DNA of 64,000 nucleotides from Winogradskyella aurantia (GTDB taxonomy: Bacteria; Bacteroidota; Bacteroidia; Flavobacteriales; Flavobacteriaceae): contig NZ_NGJN01000005.1 of assembly GCF_002266855.1 (NCBI RefSeq), positions 1-64,000 on the forward strand, given 5' to 3'. Of this stretch, positions 1-8,637 are shown piece by piece (positions within the stretch are counted from its first letter, which is position 1; the number at the start of each line of letters is the position of its first letter). The notes beneath the pieces were generated by a model, which saw nothing but the letters and a program-made list of their open reading frames with translations, was not told where the DNA came from and searched no databases. The translations under genes were made by a program, and so were the position numbers.

Positions 1-1
1 C

Positions 2-124
2 TGGGACGGAACCTTCAACGGGAGCATGATGCCGAGCAGCGATTACTGGTTCACCCTGACCTACAACGAGCCGCTCACGGGAGCGCGAAAGGAATTTAGG
101 GCCCATTTTACCTTGAAACATTAA
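2..124 (+). CDS. C-terminal end of a T9SS type-B sorting-domain protein (partial)
   Basis: The reading frame enters from the left edge and ends at TAA 122-124, so only about 40 residues are visible. They match the end of the gliding-motility-associated (type B) C-terminal domain, which directs very large surface proteins to the type IX secretion system: WDGTFNG, then PSSDYWF, then a KEF..HFTLK ending before the stop. That pattern is family knowledge; the cargo part of the protein lies outside the window. Composition is odd: about 55% of these bases are G or C, with codons such as CCG, CTC, GCG and CGA, whereas neighbouring genes are clearly AT-rich. The call for the domain is firm, the protein's function cannot be inferred. 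Confidence 0.85.
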   Translation, partial: WDGTFNGSMMPSSDYWFTLTYNEPLTGARKEFRAHFTLKH

Positions 125-143
125 TAACGGACCCTTTCAAACA

Positions 144-175
144 TAAAAAAACCCAGATTATTCTGGGTTTTTTTA
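144..175. terminator. Bidirectional intrinsic terminator
   Basis: The stem ACCCAG (151-156) pairs with CTGGGT (163-168), with an A-run on the left and a T-run on the right, so it can work on both strands. It sits between the convergent T9SS-substrate gene and the porin gene. Confidence 0.85.
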
Positions 176-193
176 TGCTTTTATGATATTACT

Positions 194-1705
194 TTAGATG
201 TTGAACGCTAAAGTGAGAATGAAATCATTGAACGTTGAATCAATTTGTGCGCTATCCGTTAAACCTACCGTATAAAGTTGATAGTTGACATCTCTCTGCG
301 AATGGCTAAACGCAAAATCAATGGTCATACCACCAAAATTATAACCAAGTCCAGCGGAGTATCCATTTAAATCACCAAATAGGGCATTATTTATCGTCGG
401 ACTTTCTTCGAACCGATACCCTCCTCTAAAACTTATTTGCTTATAGCGGTATTCACCTCCAATACGATAAGAAATTGCAGTGTCAAGCGTGTTGTTTATT
501 TGGTTATTTAAATTTGAGAAAAATATATCTGATGATGGTCTAAATTGAATATTACTATAGTCCTTTAATGAATAGTCAAAACTAATCAATCCTTTATTTC
601 CAAAAACATAGGCCAAACTACCTGTAAGCTTACCAGGGGTTTGGAGTCTGTATTCAGGATAGATATTAATCACATTTGGGCTTATAGTGACTGGACTTTC
701 ATCTATTCGTGTTGAAGATAGAAACTGTGATGTTTCTTCAGAGATGCGATACCAAGTTGGTGAGTTGTATGATAAGCCAACCCTAAATTCGTTCGTAATT
801 TTTGCGATAGCACCCAATTGAAACGAAAAACCACCACCGGTAACCAATAGGTCATTGCCAAAATTAACATTTCTCACACTAGACGTTTCATTTGAGTTTG
901 ATTCTCTTAAAAATGTGGAACGTTCATAGTTAATGAAATGTGCATTTAAGTTTATTCCAAAATAAATTTTATCTTCATAACTAGTGGCAAAATTGAATGC
1001 AAGCTTTCCATTATATCCCCTGCTGGCAAGGGAATATTGTTGATTGAAATCAACACCATTTATATTGCTCGTGTATTGTGTATTTTCATCTGTATCATTG
1101 ACAGGGTCTATAATATAACCTTCAAATCCTAGAAAAGCCTGTTGGTTACCAAAACCATAAAGAGAGCCAATGGCGCTGTAAGCTTCAGAAAACGTTTCAT
1201 CTTCAAAGGCTGAGATTTCATCTAAGCGTCTGCCTTGAGCATATTCTAAAAAGTAATTGCCTATACTGGTATTTGGGTTTACGCCACTAGCCAACCAATC
1301 TTGGTTAAAATTTGCCGAGCGATCATAGGCAAAACCTAAAGAAAATTTTTTCCAAGGCGAATCGGTGTAATTATTTCGGAAAACGAATACAGCTCCTATT
1401 TGATTTAAATCAAAATTTGTATCCGCTGAAGAATTAACCTCATTAAAATAGGAGACGTCGCGGTCTTCGTTGGATAAACCGAAGGTTAATGATGCATGAT
1501 TTAGATTGAAAATCGCAGCACCTGCAGGGTTTATATTAACAGCTGACATATCACCACCCAATGCGCCAAATGCTCCGCTCATAGCTCTAAATCTTGCCGT
1601 TCCCTGAATCTCATCCATAGAATATCTGAGTCCGTCCATTATGTCTTGAGCATTAATTATGGAAATAGAACTAAGGCCTATGAATATTATGATAAATTTT
1701 TTCAT
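194..1705 (-). CDS. OMPP1/FadL/TodX-family outer-membrane transport protein
   Basis: A 503-residue protein with an N-terminal signal peptide (about residues 1-19, ending INA-QD). It is followed by the family hallmark around residues 38-66, where a Gly/Ala-rich stretch contains MSGAFGALGGD and NINPAGAA, corresponding to the FadL plug/hatch region. The rest alternates aromatic and polar residues as in a beta-barrel, and the protein ends in a typical barrel-terminal strand (LAFNI). In this family such proteins carry hydrophobic molecules such as long-chain fatty acids or aromatics across the outer membrane; Bacteroidota copies are often labelled hemin receptors without proof. The gene is read leftward behind the Gly/Trp-rich lipoprotein gene with a gap of about 33 bases, so the two may be co-transcribed. 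The actual substrate is unknown. Confidence 0.85.
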   Translation of the reverse strand: MKKFIIIFIGLSSISIINAQDIMDGLRYSMDEIQGTARFRAMSGAFGALGGDMSAVNINPAGAAIFNLNHASLTFGLSNEDRDVSYFNEVNSSADTNFDLNQIGAVFVFRNNYTDSPWKKFSLGFAYDRSANFNQDWLASGVNPNTSIGNYFLEYAQGRRLDEISAFEDETFSEAYSAIGSLYGFGNQQAFLGFEGYIIDPVNDTDENTQYTSNINGVDFNQQYSLASRGYNGKLAFNFATSYEDKIYFGINLNAHFINYERSTFLRESNSNETSSVRNVNFGNDLLVTGGGFSFQLGAIAKITNEFRVGLSYNSPTWYRISEETSQFLSSTRIDESPVTISPNVINIYPEYRLQTPGKLTGSLAYVFGNKGLISFDYSLKDYSNIQFRPSSDIFFSNLNNQINNTLDTAISYRIGGEYRYKQISFRGGYRFEESPTINNALFGDLNGYSAGLGYNFGGMTIDFAFSHSQRDVNYQLYTVGLTDSAQIDSTFNDFILTLAFNI

Positions 1706-1738
1706 AAGTATTTTTGATATTACATAAACGTTGTTAGA

Positions 1739-2851
1739 TTAACCTCTACCGCGTCCTCCTCCAGAGGATCTAGAACCACCTGAAGACCTTGAACCTCCCG
1801 AGGACCTCATGCTTCCTGAAGACCTTGAACTACTGCCCGAGGACCTCATGGTTCCTGAAGACCTTGAACTTCCTGATGATCTTGAAGGGCTATTGTATAT
1901 GCGAGTATTACCTGATGAAGCCCTTGGGGTTCGGGAACTTGGTCGTCTAGTAGAATTATTTCTAATATTTCTATTTGGTCGCGTCACTCTTGTGTTTACC
2001 CCTCTATTAGATGATTCTGCTCTAATGCCAGTAGTTCTATTCCTTCTATTAATAGTTGAAGAATTATATAATCTACTATTAGCAGAATAATTTCGTCTCG
2101 ATATAGCTGCATTACTTCTTCCAATTCTGTTTAAATCATTATTGTAAAGCAGTGATCCACGTCTACTGTTAGAAAAAGCTATTCTGTTATTACCGTAGTA
2201 ACCATTGTTCCATCCCCAACCAGGATAGCCATAGCCAGCACCCCACCAGCCTCCAAGACCCAGGCCCCAACCGGGATAACCCCAGCCCCAACCAGGACCC
2301 CAGCCCCAGCCTACATTCCATCCCCAGCCTACATTCCATCCCCAGCTGCCCCAGCCTACATTCCATCCCCAGGGATAATATCCAGCTCCACCGGGAAAGC
2401 CCCAACCAAATCCTCCATTCCATAACCAAGGGTTATTCCATCCCCAGCCGTTGTCTATAAAGTTTATGGTAACATTTTCGTTGGCTTGTCCCCAACCACC
2501 GTAAGGTTCTCTATATAATAACGAGTCTTGGGCTATGGAATCTAATTCTCTTTGGACAGTATCACTTTTATATGAATCTGGGTCCGTAAAAACTTCGTTT
2601 TGGGAAGCCGTTATGGCGTCTACCTGCGCTTTATTCTCAGCGAAATAATTTTTAAAATAATTGATATCGCTTGCTGAAGTTGTTACGGGAGCTTGTTCAA
2701 CAACTTCTTCCTCTTCGTATCTATTATCTGAGTAAATACCATCATTGTCATACCCTACATTTTGGTAAGACCCACATGATGTTAATACCACAAATGTACC
2801 AAGGGCAATAAAAAATGGCAATTTTTGAATTGTATTGAATTTAAATTGCAT
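1739..2851 (-). CDS. Gly/Trp-rich lipoprotein with Arg/Ser/Gly-rich tail
   Basis: A 370-residue protein with a lipoprotein signal (LTSC, Cys at about residue 26), so it should be membrane-anchored. After an acidic segment comes a striking region, roughly residues 130-220, made almost entirely of Gly, Trp, Asn and Tyr in short GWGW/GWNVGW units. The DNA here shows tandem copies of a unit of about 20 bases. Residues about 220-300 are rich in Arg, Asn and Ser, and the last 70 residues are RSSGS/GSRSSG-type repeats. No enzyme domain is visible. Similar low-complexity lipoproteins occur beside proS in Flavobacteriaceae. The Trp/Gly block could bind glycans or self-assemble, but this is inference. 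Its promoter -7 box lies at 2880-2887, divergent from proS. Confidence 0.75.
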   Translation of the reverse strand: MQFKFNTIQKLPFFIALGTFVVLTSCGSYQNVGYDNDGIYSDNRYEEEEVVEQAPVTTSASDINYFKNYFAENKAQVDAITASQNEVFTDPDSYKSDTVQRELDSIAQDSLLYREPYGGWGQANENVTINFIDNGWGWNNPWLWNGGFGWGFPGGAGYYPWGWNVGWGSWGWNVGWGWNVGWGWGPGWGWGYPGWGLGLGGWWGAGYGYPGWGWNNGYYGNNRIAFSNSRRGSLLYNNDLNRIGRSNAAISRRNYSANSRLYNSSTINRRNRTTGIRAESSNRGVNTRVTRPNRNIRNNSTRRPSSRTPRASSGNTRIYNSPSRSSGSSRSSGTMRSSGSSSRSSGSMRSSGGSRSSGGSRSSGGGRGRG

Positions 2852-2869
2852 AACTTTTTTATTTAATTG

Positions 2870-2897
2870 TTGAACATAACAAAAATAGTTAGTTTTG
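2870..2897 (+). promoter_or_regulatory. Promoter of proS
   Basis: TTG at 2870-2872, then 17 bases, then TAGTTTTG at 2890-2897 match the Bacteroidota -33/-7 consensus. The start codon lies about 55 bases downstream. Confidence 0.7.
2880..2887 (-). promoter_or_regulatory. -7 box of the Gly/Trp-rich lipoprotein gene
   Basis: Read on the minus strand the bases give TATTTTTG, a full match to TAnnTTTG, 28 bases before the lipoprotein start codon. It overlaps the divergent proS promoter, so the two promoters may compete. No clear -33 box is visible. Confidence 0.5.
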
Positions 2898-2952
2898 CGC
2901 TACTATTTTTTCTATTTAACATAAGCACAATATCTGTGCCAAACAAATTAAA

Positions 2953-4431
2953 ATGGGTAAAAATCTTACAAGTAGGGCAGAAGATTATTCTAAATGGTAT
3001 AATGAACTTGTCGTTAAGGCTGATTTAGCCGAAAATTCTGCTGTACGAGGCTGCATGGTTATTAAACCTTATGGGTATGCGATTTGGGAGAAAATGCAAG
3101 CTGAATTAGATAGGATGTTCAAAGAAACTGGTCATCAGAATGCCTATTTTCCATTATTTGTTCCTAAGAGTTTATTTGAAGCTGAAGAGAAGAATGCGGA
3201 AGGTTTTGCCAAAGAGTGCGCCGTAGTAACGCATTATCGACTTGAGAATGACCCGGATAATGTTGGTAAACTAAGAGTTGATCCAAAAGCAAAGTTAGAG
3301 GAGGAGTTGGTTGTTAGGCCAACAAGCGAGGTTATCATCTGGAATACGTATAAGAATTGGATACAGAGTTACAGGGATTTGCCGATTTTGATTAACCAAT
3401 GGGCTAATGTAGTGCGATGGGAAATGCGAACGAGGTTATTTTTAAGAACCGCAGAGTTTTTGTGGCAAGAAGGTCATACAGCGCACGCCACTAAGGAAGA
3501 AGCTGTTAAGGAAGCCGAATTGATGAACGATATCTATGCTGAATTTGCAGAGCAGTTTATGGCCATACCCGTAATAAAAGGTGTGAAGACTGAGAGTGAA
3601 CGCTTTGCAGGAGCCGTTGAAACCTATTGTATCGAAGCGTTAATGCAAGATGGTAAGGCCTTACAGGCCGGGACATCGCACTTTTTAGGTCAAAATTTTG
3701 CTAAGGCTTTTGATGTTAAGTATGCAAATAAAGAAGGCACACTTGATTATGTTTGGGCGACTTCTTGGGGGGTGTCCACACGATTAATGGGGGCATTAAT
3801 TATGACCCATAGCGATGACAGAGGCTTGGTGCTTCCTCCTAATCTAGCGCCATATCAAGTTATTTTTGTACCAATATACAAGAGTGAGGAGCAGCTAAAA
3901 GCCATATCAGAGAAAGTCAGTGAATTTATGCAACAGCTTAGGGCACAAGGTATAAGCTGTAAGTATGATGATAGAACTACCCACCGACCTGGTGCTAAGT
4001 TTGCACAACATGAATTACAAGGTGTGCCCTTGAGAATCGCTATCGGTCCAAAAGATTTGGAAAATAATACTGTTGAATTGGCCCGAAGAGATACCTTAAC
4101 CAAAGAGATTATTCAAATGGAGGATATTACAGGTATCTCAAAAGAATTGCTTTCGGATATTCAGGAGACATTGTATAAGAAGGCCTTAACATTCAGGGAC
4201 ACCCATATTACCGAAGTTGATAATTTTCAAGATTTTAAAGACCTCCTTGAAACTAAAACAGGATTTATATCAGCACATTGGGATGGCACCCCTGAGACGG
4301 AACAAAAGATTAAAGAGCTAACCAAAGCTACCATACGTTGTATTCCTATGGATAACAAAAAGGAGAATGGTAGCTGTGTATATTCTGGCAAACCTTCAAA
4401 CCAACGCGTTTTGTTTGCCAAGGCTTATTAA
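2953..4431 (+). CDS. proS: Prolyl-tRNA synthetase, archaeal/eukaryotic type
   Basis: Class IIa aminoacyl-tRNA synthetase that charges tRNA-Pro with proline in the cytoplasm. The 492-residue length fits the shorter archaeal/eukaryotic-like type 3 enzyme, which lacks the inserted editing domain of the E. coli type. Visible are VRPTSE at residues 121-126, the class II motif-2 region with RTRLF and [10 protein letters not shown] at about 159-178, and a C-terminus ending in ...FAKAY; the terminal Tyr is typical of this type. The catalytic domain (about 20-290) is followed by an anticodon-binding domain (about 300-400) and a C-terminal domain. It is transcribed alone from a good promoter upstream. 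Assignment is secure. Confidence 0.97.
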   Translation: MGKNLTSRAEDYSKWYNELVVKADLAENSAVRGCMVIKPYGYAIWEKMQAELDRMFKETGHQNAYFPLFVPKSLFEAEEKNAEGFAKECAVVTHYRLENDPDNVGKLRVDPKAKLEEELVVRPTSEVIIWNTYKNWIQSYRDLPILINQWANVVRWEMRTRLFLRTAEFLWQEGHTAHATKEEAVKEAELMNDIYAEFAEQFMAIPVIKGVKTESERFAGAVETYCIEALMQDGKALQAGTSHFLGQNFAKAFDVKYANKEGTLDYVWATSWGVSTRLMGALIMTHSDDRGLVLPPNLAPYQVIFVPIYKSEEQLKAISEKVSEFMQQLRAQGISCKYDDRTTHRPGAKFAQHELQGVPLRIAIGPKDLENNTVELARRDTLTKEIIQMEDITGISKELLSDIQETLYKKALTFRDTHITEVDNFQDFKDLLETKTGFISAHWDGTPETEQKIKELTKATIRCIPMDNKKENGSCVYSGKPSNQRVLFAKAY

Positions 4432-4457
4432 ATTTTTTAAAAAATATATATAAGGAG

Positions 4458-4487
4458 TTGCAACATTTAAAAATAGTTGTATTTTTG
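4458..4487 (+). promoter_or_regulatory. Promoter of the tRNA-Glu / rpsT unit
   Basis: TTG at 4458-4460, 19 bases, then TATTTTTG at 4480-4487, a full match to the Bacteroidota consensus. A near-perfect short hairpin (CCGCAATGT / ACATTGTGG, 4491-4510) lies between this promoter and the tRNA. Confidence 0.75.
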
Positions 4488-4537
4488 CATCCGCAATGTG
4501 AACATTGTGGCTCATTGAAGAGTGAAAACAACTTAAT

Positions 4538-4609
4538 GGCCCGTTCGTCTATCGGCTAGGACGCCAGGTTTTCATCCTGGTAAGAGGGGTTCGATTCCCC
4601 TACGGGCTA
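4538..4609 (+). tRNA. tRNA-Glu (anticodon TTC)
   Basis: A 72-base cloverleaf with an acceptor stem starting GGCCCGT and closing with ACGGGCT plus discriminator A. The anticodon stem CCAGG/CCTGG holds loop TTTTCAT with anticodon TTC, and the T arm is AGGGG-TTCGATT-CCCCT. The CCA end is not encoded. The rpsT start codon follows 23 bases later without a terminator, so both are probably on one transcript. Confidence 0.97.
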
Positions 4610-4632
4610 CAATTTTTTAATAAAAAAACATA

Positions 4633-4884
4633 ATGGCAAATCATAAGTCAGCTTTAAAAAGAATTAGAAGTAACGAAAAGAGACGTGTACTGAATAGATA
4701 TCAGCACAAAACGACTCGTAATGCGATTAAAAAATTGCGTGAAATTACAGATGCAAAAGAAGCAGAGAAAACGTTACCTTCTGTTATTGGTATGATTGAT
4801 AAATTAGCCAAGAAAAATATTATTCATTCTAATAAAGCTAATAATTTAAAGTCGCAATTGACAAAGCACGTGGCTGCATTGTAA
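4633..4884 (+). CDS. rpsT: 30S ribosomal protein S20
   Basis: A very basic 83-residue protein opening MANHKSALKRIRSNEKRR, the characteristic N-terminus of ribosomal protein S20, and continuing as the expected long helices. S20 binds 16S rRNA near the base of the small subunit during assembly. It follows tRNA-Glu closely and is followed by a terminator, so the tRNA and this gene form a short two-gene unit. Length and sequence are normal for the family. Confidence 0.97.
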   Translation: MANHKSALKRIRSNEKRRVLNRYQHKTTRNAIKKLREITDAKEAEKTLPSVIGMIDKLAKKNIIHSNKANNLKSQLTKHVAAL

Positions 4885-4913
4885 TAAGGATAATACAATT
4901 AAGAGAATTATAT

Positions 4914-4943
4914 AAAAAGCATTTCCATTTGGAAAGGCTTTTT
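4914..4943. terminator. Bidirectional terminator between rpsT and rho
   Basis: An AAAAAGC...GCTTTTTT stem with an inner TTTCC/GGAAA helix and one mismatch. It can end transcripts from both the rightward rpsT unit and the leftward rho gene. Confidence 0.8.
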
Positions 4944-4967
4944 TAGTTTTAAGTCTTTTATAATGTA

Positions 4968-6590
4968 TTAACCATTCATTGAAATTAAGAACTCTTCATT
5001 GTTTCGAGTTTGTTTGAAACGGTCATTTATAAATTCCATAGCTTCAACAGGATTCATATCTGCGAGATACTTACGCATTACCCACATTCGTTGAATAGTA
5101 TTGTCGTCTAACAATAAATCATCACGTCTTGTGCTTGATGACATTAAATCAATAGCAGGGAAGATTCTTCGATTAGAAATTTTACGATCCAATTGAAGCT
5201 CCATATTTCCTGTCCCTTTAAACTCTTCGAAAATAACTTCATCCATTTTAGAACCTGTTTCGGTTAACGCAGTCGCAATAATGGTTAAGGAACCCCCATT
5301 TTCAATATTTCTGGCCGCACCAAAGAAACGTTTTGGTTTGTGTAAAGCGTTAGCGTCTACACCACCCGATAATATTTTACCTGATGCTGGTTGTACCGTA
5401 TTATATGCTCTAGCTAAACGTGTAATGGAGTCTAATAAGATGACTACATCGTGTCCGCATTCAACCAAACGTTTAGCTTTCTCTAAAACAATATTGGCAA
5501 TTTTTACATGCTCGTGTGCTTCTTTGTCAAACGTAGAAGCAATTACTTCACCATTAACATGACGTTGCATATCCGTGACTTCTTCAGGACGTTCGTCAAT
5601 TAACAATATCATCTGATAGACCTCTGGATGATTTGCTGCAATTGCGTTGGCCACGTCTTTAAGTAACATGGTCTTACCTGTCTTAGGTTGTGACACAATC
5701 ATACCCCGCTGACCTTTGCCAATGGGTGCAAACAAATCCATGATGCGAGTCGATATCGTAGATTGCCTTTCTGCAATATTAAATTTTTCCTGAGGGAACA
5801 ATGGTGTTAAATGTTCAAACGCAACTCGGTCTCTTACCACTTGAGGATTCTGGCCGTTTATTTTACTCACTTTAATAAGCGGGAAGTATTTTTCGCCTTC
5901 TTTCGGAGGACGTACATGACCAAGAACCGTATCTCCAGTTTTTAAACCGAACAGTCTTATCTGCGATTGGGACACATAGATATCATCTGGAGAGGATAAG
6001 TAGTTATAATCAGATGACCTTAAAAATCCATAACCATCTTGCATGATATCTAAAACGCCTTCACTTTCAATTATGGCATCAAATTCAAAATCTGGCTCAC
6101 GGTAGCGATTACGACTGTCCTTGTTGCCATTATTTGAACTATTATTAGTGTTTTTGCTTCTACTGTTGTTATCTTTTGAACGACTTTGTGGTCTATTATC
6201 GTTGCCTTGATTTTGGTTAGAGCGTTTATTGTTGTCCTTACGGTGACTAGGCTTTTTATCCTGAGCACCACTATTTTGCTTGTTTTGTGTATCTTGTTTT
6301 TTAGAACTGTCGCCTTCATTTTTACTATTTGAAGACTTATTGTCCTTATTATCTTGTGGTTTTTTCTGAGCTCTTGGAGATTGTTGTCTAGGGCTGTTTT
6401 GTTTTGGCTCAGTTTTATTGTCTGCTTCTACCTTGGCCTTGACGGCTTGAGGATTAGCAGCTTGATAATCTAAAATTTGATAAACCAAATCCAGTTTTTT
6501 CAAACTGCGATATTTAGGAACCTTAAGTTGTTTTGCTATATCCTGTAGCTCAGGAAGCTTTTTAGCTTTTAACTGGGAAATTTCGAACAT
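4968..6590 (-). CDS. rho: Transcription termination factor Rho
   Basis: An RNA-dependent ATPase that ends transcription as a ring hexamer. The 540-residue protein has the Rho N-terminal helical domain (residues about 1-45), then a low-complexity insertion of Asn, Lys, Ser, Gln and Asp (about 60-165). Next come the cold-shock-like RNA-binding domain (about 175-250, with DGYGFLRS) and the ATPase core. The Walker A sequence QPKTGKT lies at about 300-307, and [16 protein letters not shown] carries the Walker B/Q-loop region. The disordered insertion is longer than in E. coli Rho (419 aa) and is a known trait of Bacteroidota Rho. The gene is monocistronic and divergent from the DUF4293 gene, a conserved flavobacterial arrangement. 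Confidence 0.97.
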   Translation of the reverse strand: MFEISQLKAKKLPELQDIAKQLKVPKYRSLKKLDLVYQILDYQAANPQAVKAKVEADNKTEPKQNSPRQQSPRAQKKPQDNKDNKSSNSKNEGDSSKKQDTQNKQNSGAQDKKPSHRKDNNKRSNQNQGNDNRPQSRSKDNNSRSKNTNNSSNNGNKDSRNRYREPDFEFDAIIESEGVLDIMQDGYGFLRSSDYNYLSSPDDIYVSQSQIRLFGLKTGDTVLGHVRPPKEGEKYFPLIKVSKINGQNPQVVRDRVAFEHLTPLFPQEKFNIAERQSTISTRIMDLFAPIGKGQRGMIVSQPKTGKTMLLKDVANAIAANHPEVYQMILLIDERPEEVTDMQRHVNGEVIASTFDKEAHEHVKIANIVLEKAKRLVECGHDVVILLDSITRLARAYNTVQPASGKILSGGVDANALHKPKRFFGAARNIENGGSLTIIATALTETGSKMDEVIFEEFKGTGNMELQLDRKISNRRIFPAIDLMSSSTRRDDLLLDDNTIQRMWVMRKYLADMNPVEAMEFINDRFKQTRNNEEFLISMNG

Positions 6591-6775
6591 TCGTGTGTGA
6601 TATATTGTATAATAACTTTGATATAATTAATTCAAGATTTTCTAAATGAAATAAAAAGAAAAAAAGTGAAATTAACTTGGAAGATTTGACGAAGCCATTA
6701 GAAAATGGTTTCTTTCTAATGCAATAATACAATTTTATTTTAAAATAATTTCTATCTTTTTAAAAAATAAACTAC

Positions 6776-6783
6776 TAATTTTG
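6776..6783 (+). promoter_or_regulatory. -7 box of the DUF4293 gene
   Basis: TAATTTTG matches TAnnTTTG 22 bases ahead of the start codon. The surrounding sequence is so AT-rich that no clear -33 element can be chosen. Confidence 0.5.
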
Positions 6784-6805
6784 CAGAGATTTTGAGATAA
6801 CGGTA

Positions 6806-7216
6806 ATGATTCAGCGTATACAAACACTATATTTAGCGTTAGCGATTATTTTTTCGGCAGGGTTGATTTTTGTATTCCATCTTTGGGAAGACACAGCGGG
6901 TGAAAAGATATTTGCTCTAGATAATTACACCTATTTAGGCTTGTTTTTAGGGTCTGCGCTATTGTCTCTTATATCAATTTTTAGATTTAAAAACAGGAAG
7001 TCCCAATTTGTTTTGGGGCGACTTAATATCATATTAAACTTTATTTTACTAGGAGTCTTCGTTTATCAGTCTCTAAATTTATCTGGAGAAACCAATGTTT
7101 CTGAGAAAGGTATTGGGATGCTTCTTCCTATTTTTTCTATTGTGTGTTTAGTCTTGGCAAACAAGGCTATTAAAAAGGATGAAGATCTTGTAAAATCTGT
7201 GGACAGATTGCGATGA
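6806..7216 (+). CDS. DUF4293 family membrane protein
   Basis: A 136-residue integral membrane protein with about four hydrophobic helices (residues about 5-25, 42-60, 70-88, 103-120), starting MIQRIQTLYL and ending with the family-typical KSVDRLR tail. DUF4293 proteins are found in Bacteroidota, commonly beside rho, but their function is unknown. The gene stands alone between its own promoter and a strong bidirectional terminator. Family assignment comes from sequence pattern; no enzymatic residues are evident. Confidence 0.85.
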   Translation: MIQRIQTLYLALAIIFSAGLIFVFHLWEDTAGEKIFALDNYTYLGLFLGSALLSLISIFRFKNRKSQFVLGRLNIILNFILLGVFVYQSLNLSGETNVSEKGIGMLLPIFSIVCLVLANKAIKKDEDLVKSVDRLR

Positions 7217-7243
7217 ACCTAACATCTTAGTAGTATTAGTGAG

Positions 7244-7276
7244 AAAAACCCAGACACTGCCGTCTGGGTTTTTTTA
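7244..7276. terminator. Bidirectional intrinsic terminator
   Basis: ACCCAGAC (7248-7255) pairs perfectly with GTCTGGGT (7262-7269), flanked by an A-run and a T-run. It serves the convergent DUF4293 and phosphoesterase genes. Confidence 0.88.
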
Positions 7277-7771
7277 ATATCTTTTATCAAACTCTATAAC
7301 TTCGAGGTCCTCTATAGTAGCCTTGTTTATCTTAAAGCGCAGCATGGTCCTTATTTTATGGAAGCCATGCTTGCCCACTGCACCAGGGTTCATATGAAGT
7401 AGATTTAATTTTTTATCGGGCATGACCTTAAGGATATGCGAGTGGCCACAGATAAAAATATCTGGCGGATTGGCTGTAAGTTCGTTTCTAACCTTACTGT
7501 TGTAATTAGGTGGATAACCTCCGATATGGGTTATCCAAATATCCATCCCCTCACATTGAAACCGGTTGTGCAACGGAAATTCAGTTCTTGCCTTGGCGTC
7601 ATCGATATTGCCAAAAACCGCTTTGAGTGGTTTTAAGGCCTTTATTTGATCAGTTACGTTTAAGTCGCCAATATCTCCAGCGTGCCATACTTCATCGGCT
7701 TGTTTTACATATTTAAGAATGCCCTCATCTATATGTCCATGTGTATCTGATAATAGGAGTATCTTTCGCAT
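7274..7771 (-). CDS. YfcE/MJ0936-family metallophosphoesterase
   Basis: A 165-residue member of the calcineurin-like phosphoesterase superfamily, small YfcE type. All metal-binding signatures are present: SDTHGH at residues 8-13, HAGDIGD around 31-37, GNID around 54-57, an HIGG histidine around residue 83 and GHSH around 109-112. The ending NPGAVGKHGF is typical of the subfamily. Relatives hydrolyse phosphodiesters with Mn2+; the natural substrate here is unknown. It is divergent from truA with only about 75 bases between the start codons. Confidence 0.92.
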   Translation of the reverse strand: MRKILLLSDTHGHIDEGILKYVKQADEVWHAGDIGDLNVTDQIKALKPLKAVFGNIDDAKARTEFPLHNRFQCEGMDIWITHIGGYPPNYNSKVRNELTANPPDIFICGHSHILKVMPDKKLNLLHMNPGAVGKHGFHKIRTMLRFKINKATIEDLEVIEFDKRY

Positions 7772-7781
7772 TAAGATAATA

Positions 7782-7815
7782 TTGTGATTTTACCTACTGA
7801 TTCTAATTATATTTG
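7782..7815 (+). promoter_or_regulatory. Promoter of truA
   Basis: TTG at 7782-7784 and a full-match -7 box TATATTTG at 7808-7815, separated by 23 bases. The TTG start codon of truA lies 30 bases downstream. Confidence 0.6.
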
Positions 7816-7845
7816 TACTTCTTTAAGCAAAAATAGGGCAATCTT

Positions 7846-8592
7846 TTGAGATATTTTGTAGAGTTCTCATATAACGGTAAGGCGTATCATGGATGGCAAC
7901 GACAACCTAACTCCATATCTGTGCAAGAGGTTTTGGAGACAGCTTTGAGTACTATTTTAAAAGAAGAGATAAGCTTGTTAGGTGCAGGAAGAACAGATAC
8001 CGGTGTACATGCTTCTCAAATGTTCGCCCATTTTGACCTTAACCATATAGTTGACAAAAGTGATTTGGTTTATAAATTGAATTCATTTTTACCTACTGAT
8101 ATTGCTGTACGCGATTTATTTGAGGTAAAACCAGATGCTCATGCTAGGTTCGATGCACTTAGTAGAATGTATCACTACAGAATCTCTACATCTAAAAATG
8201 TATTTGGATTTGACTTTACATATAGTATTCAACAGCCCTTGAACGTTGAAGCTATGCAAGAGGCGTGCAAAATCTTATTTGACTATAAGAATTTTCAATG
8301 TTTTTCTAAAAGCAATACGGATGTAAAGACCTATAACTGTGATATTATGGAGGCTAGTTGGGAGAAAAAGGATGACGAGATTCTGTTTATAATTAAGGCG
8401 GATCGTTTTCTGAGAAACATGGTTAGGGCTATCGTAGGCACCATGGTAAATATAGGTTTGGGAAAAGTAAAGCCTGAAGAGATGCACCAGATTATTGCGT
8501 CTAAGGATAGGAGTAAAGCTGGTTTTTCAGTACCAGCACATGGTTTGTATTTGGTTGAAATAACGTATCCTGATGATTTAAAATTGAAATGA
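7846..8592 (+). CDS. truA: tRNA pseudouridine(38-40) synthase
   Basis: Converts uridines 38-40 in the anticodon stem-loop of tRNAs to pseudouridine. The 248-residue protein contains the catalytic-Asp motif GAGRTDTGVHA with Asp at residue 51, and later RNMVRAIVGTM, a conserved TruA segment. The start codon is TTG at 7846: the protein then begins MRYFVEFSYNGKAYHGW, exactly where TruA proteins begin, and no in-frame ATG lies nearby. It precedes the ABC exporter gene by about 45 bases and may be co-transcribed with it. Confidence 0.95.
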   Translation: MRYFVEFSYNGKAYHGWQRQPNSISVQEVLETALSTILKEEISLLGAGRTDTGVHASQMFAHFDLNHIVDKSDLVYKLNSFLPTDIAVRDLFEVKPDAHARFDALSRMYHYRISTSKNVFGFDFTYSIQQPLNVEAMQEACKILFDYKNFQCFSKSNTDVKTYNCDIMEASWEKKDDEILFIIKADRFLRNMVRAIVGTMVNIGLGKVKPEEMHQIIASKDRSKAGFSVPAHGLYLVEITYPDDLKLK

Positions 8593-8637
8593 ACTAATTT
8601 AGTAGTGAGTTAATAATTCCTGTGAAACGGGCAAGAA

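Noticed and set aside
1809..2429. Frames opposite or within the Gly/Trp-rich lipoprotein gene
   Set aside because: They arise from the repetitive DNA of the real gene; composition (Pro/Glu/Asp/Leu or Leu/Gly repeats) mirrors the coding repeats.
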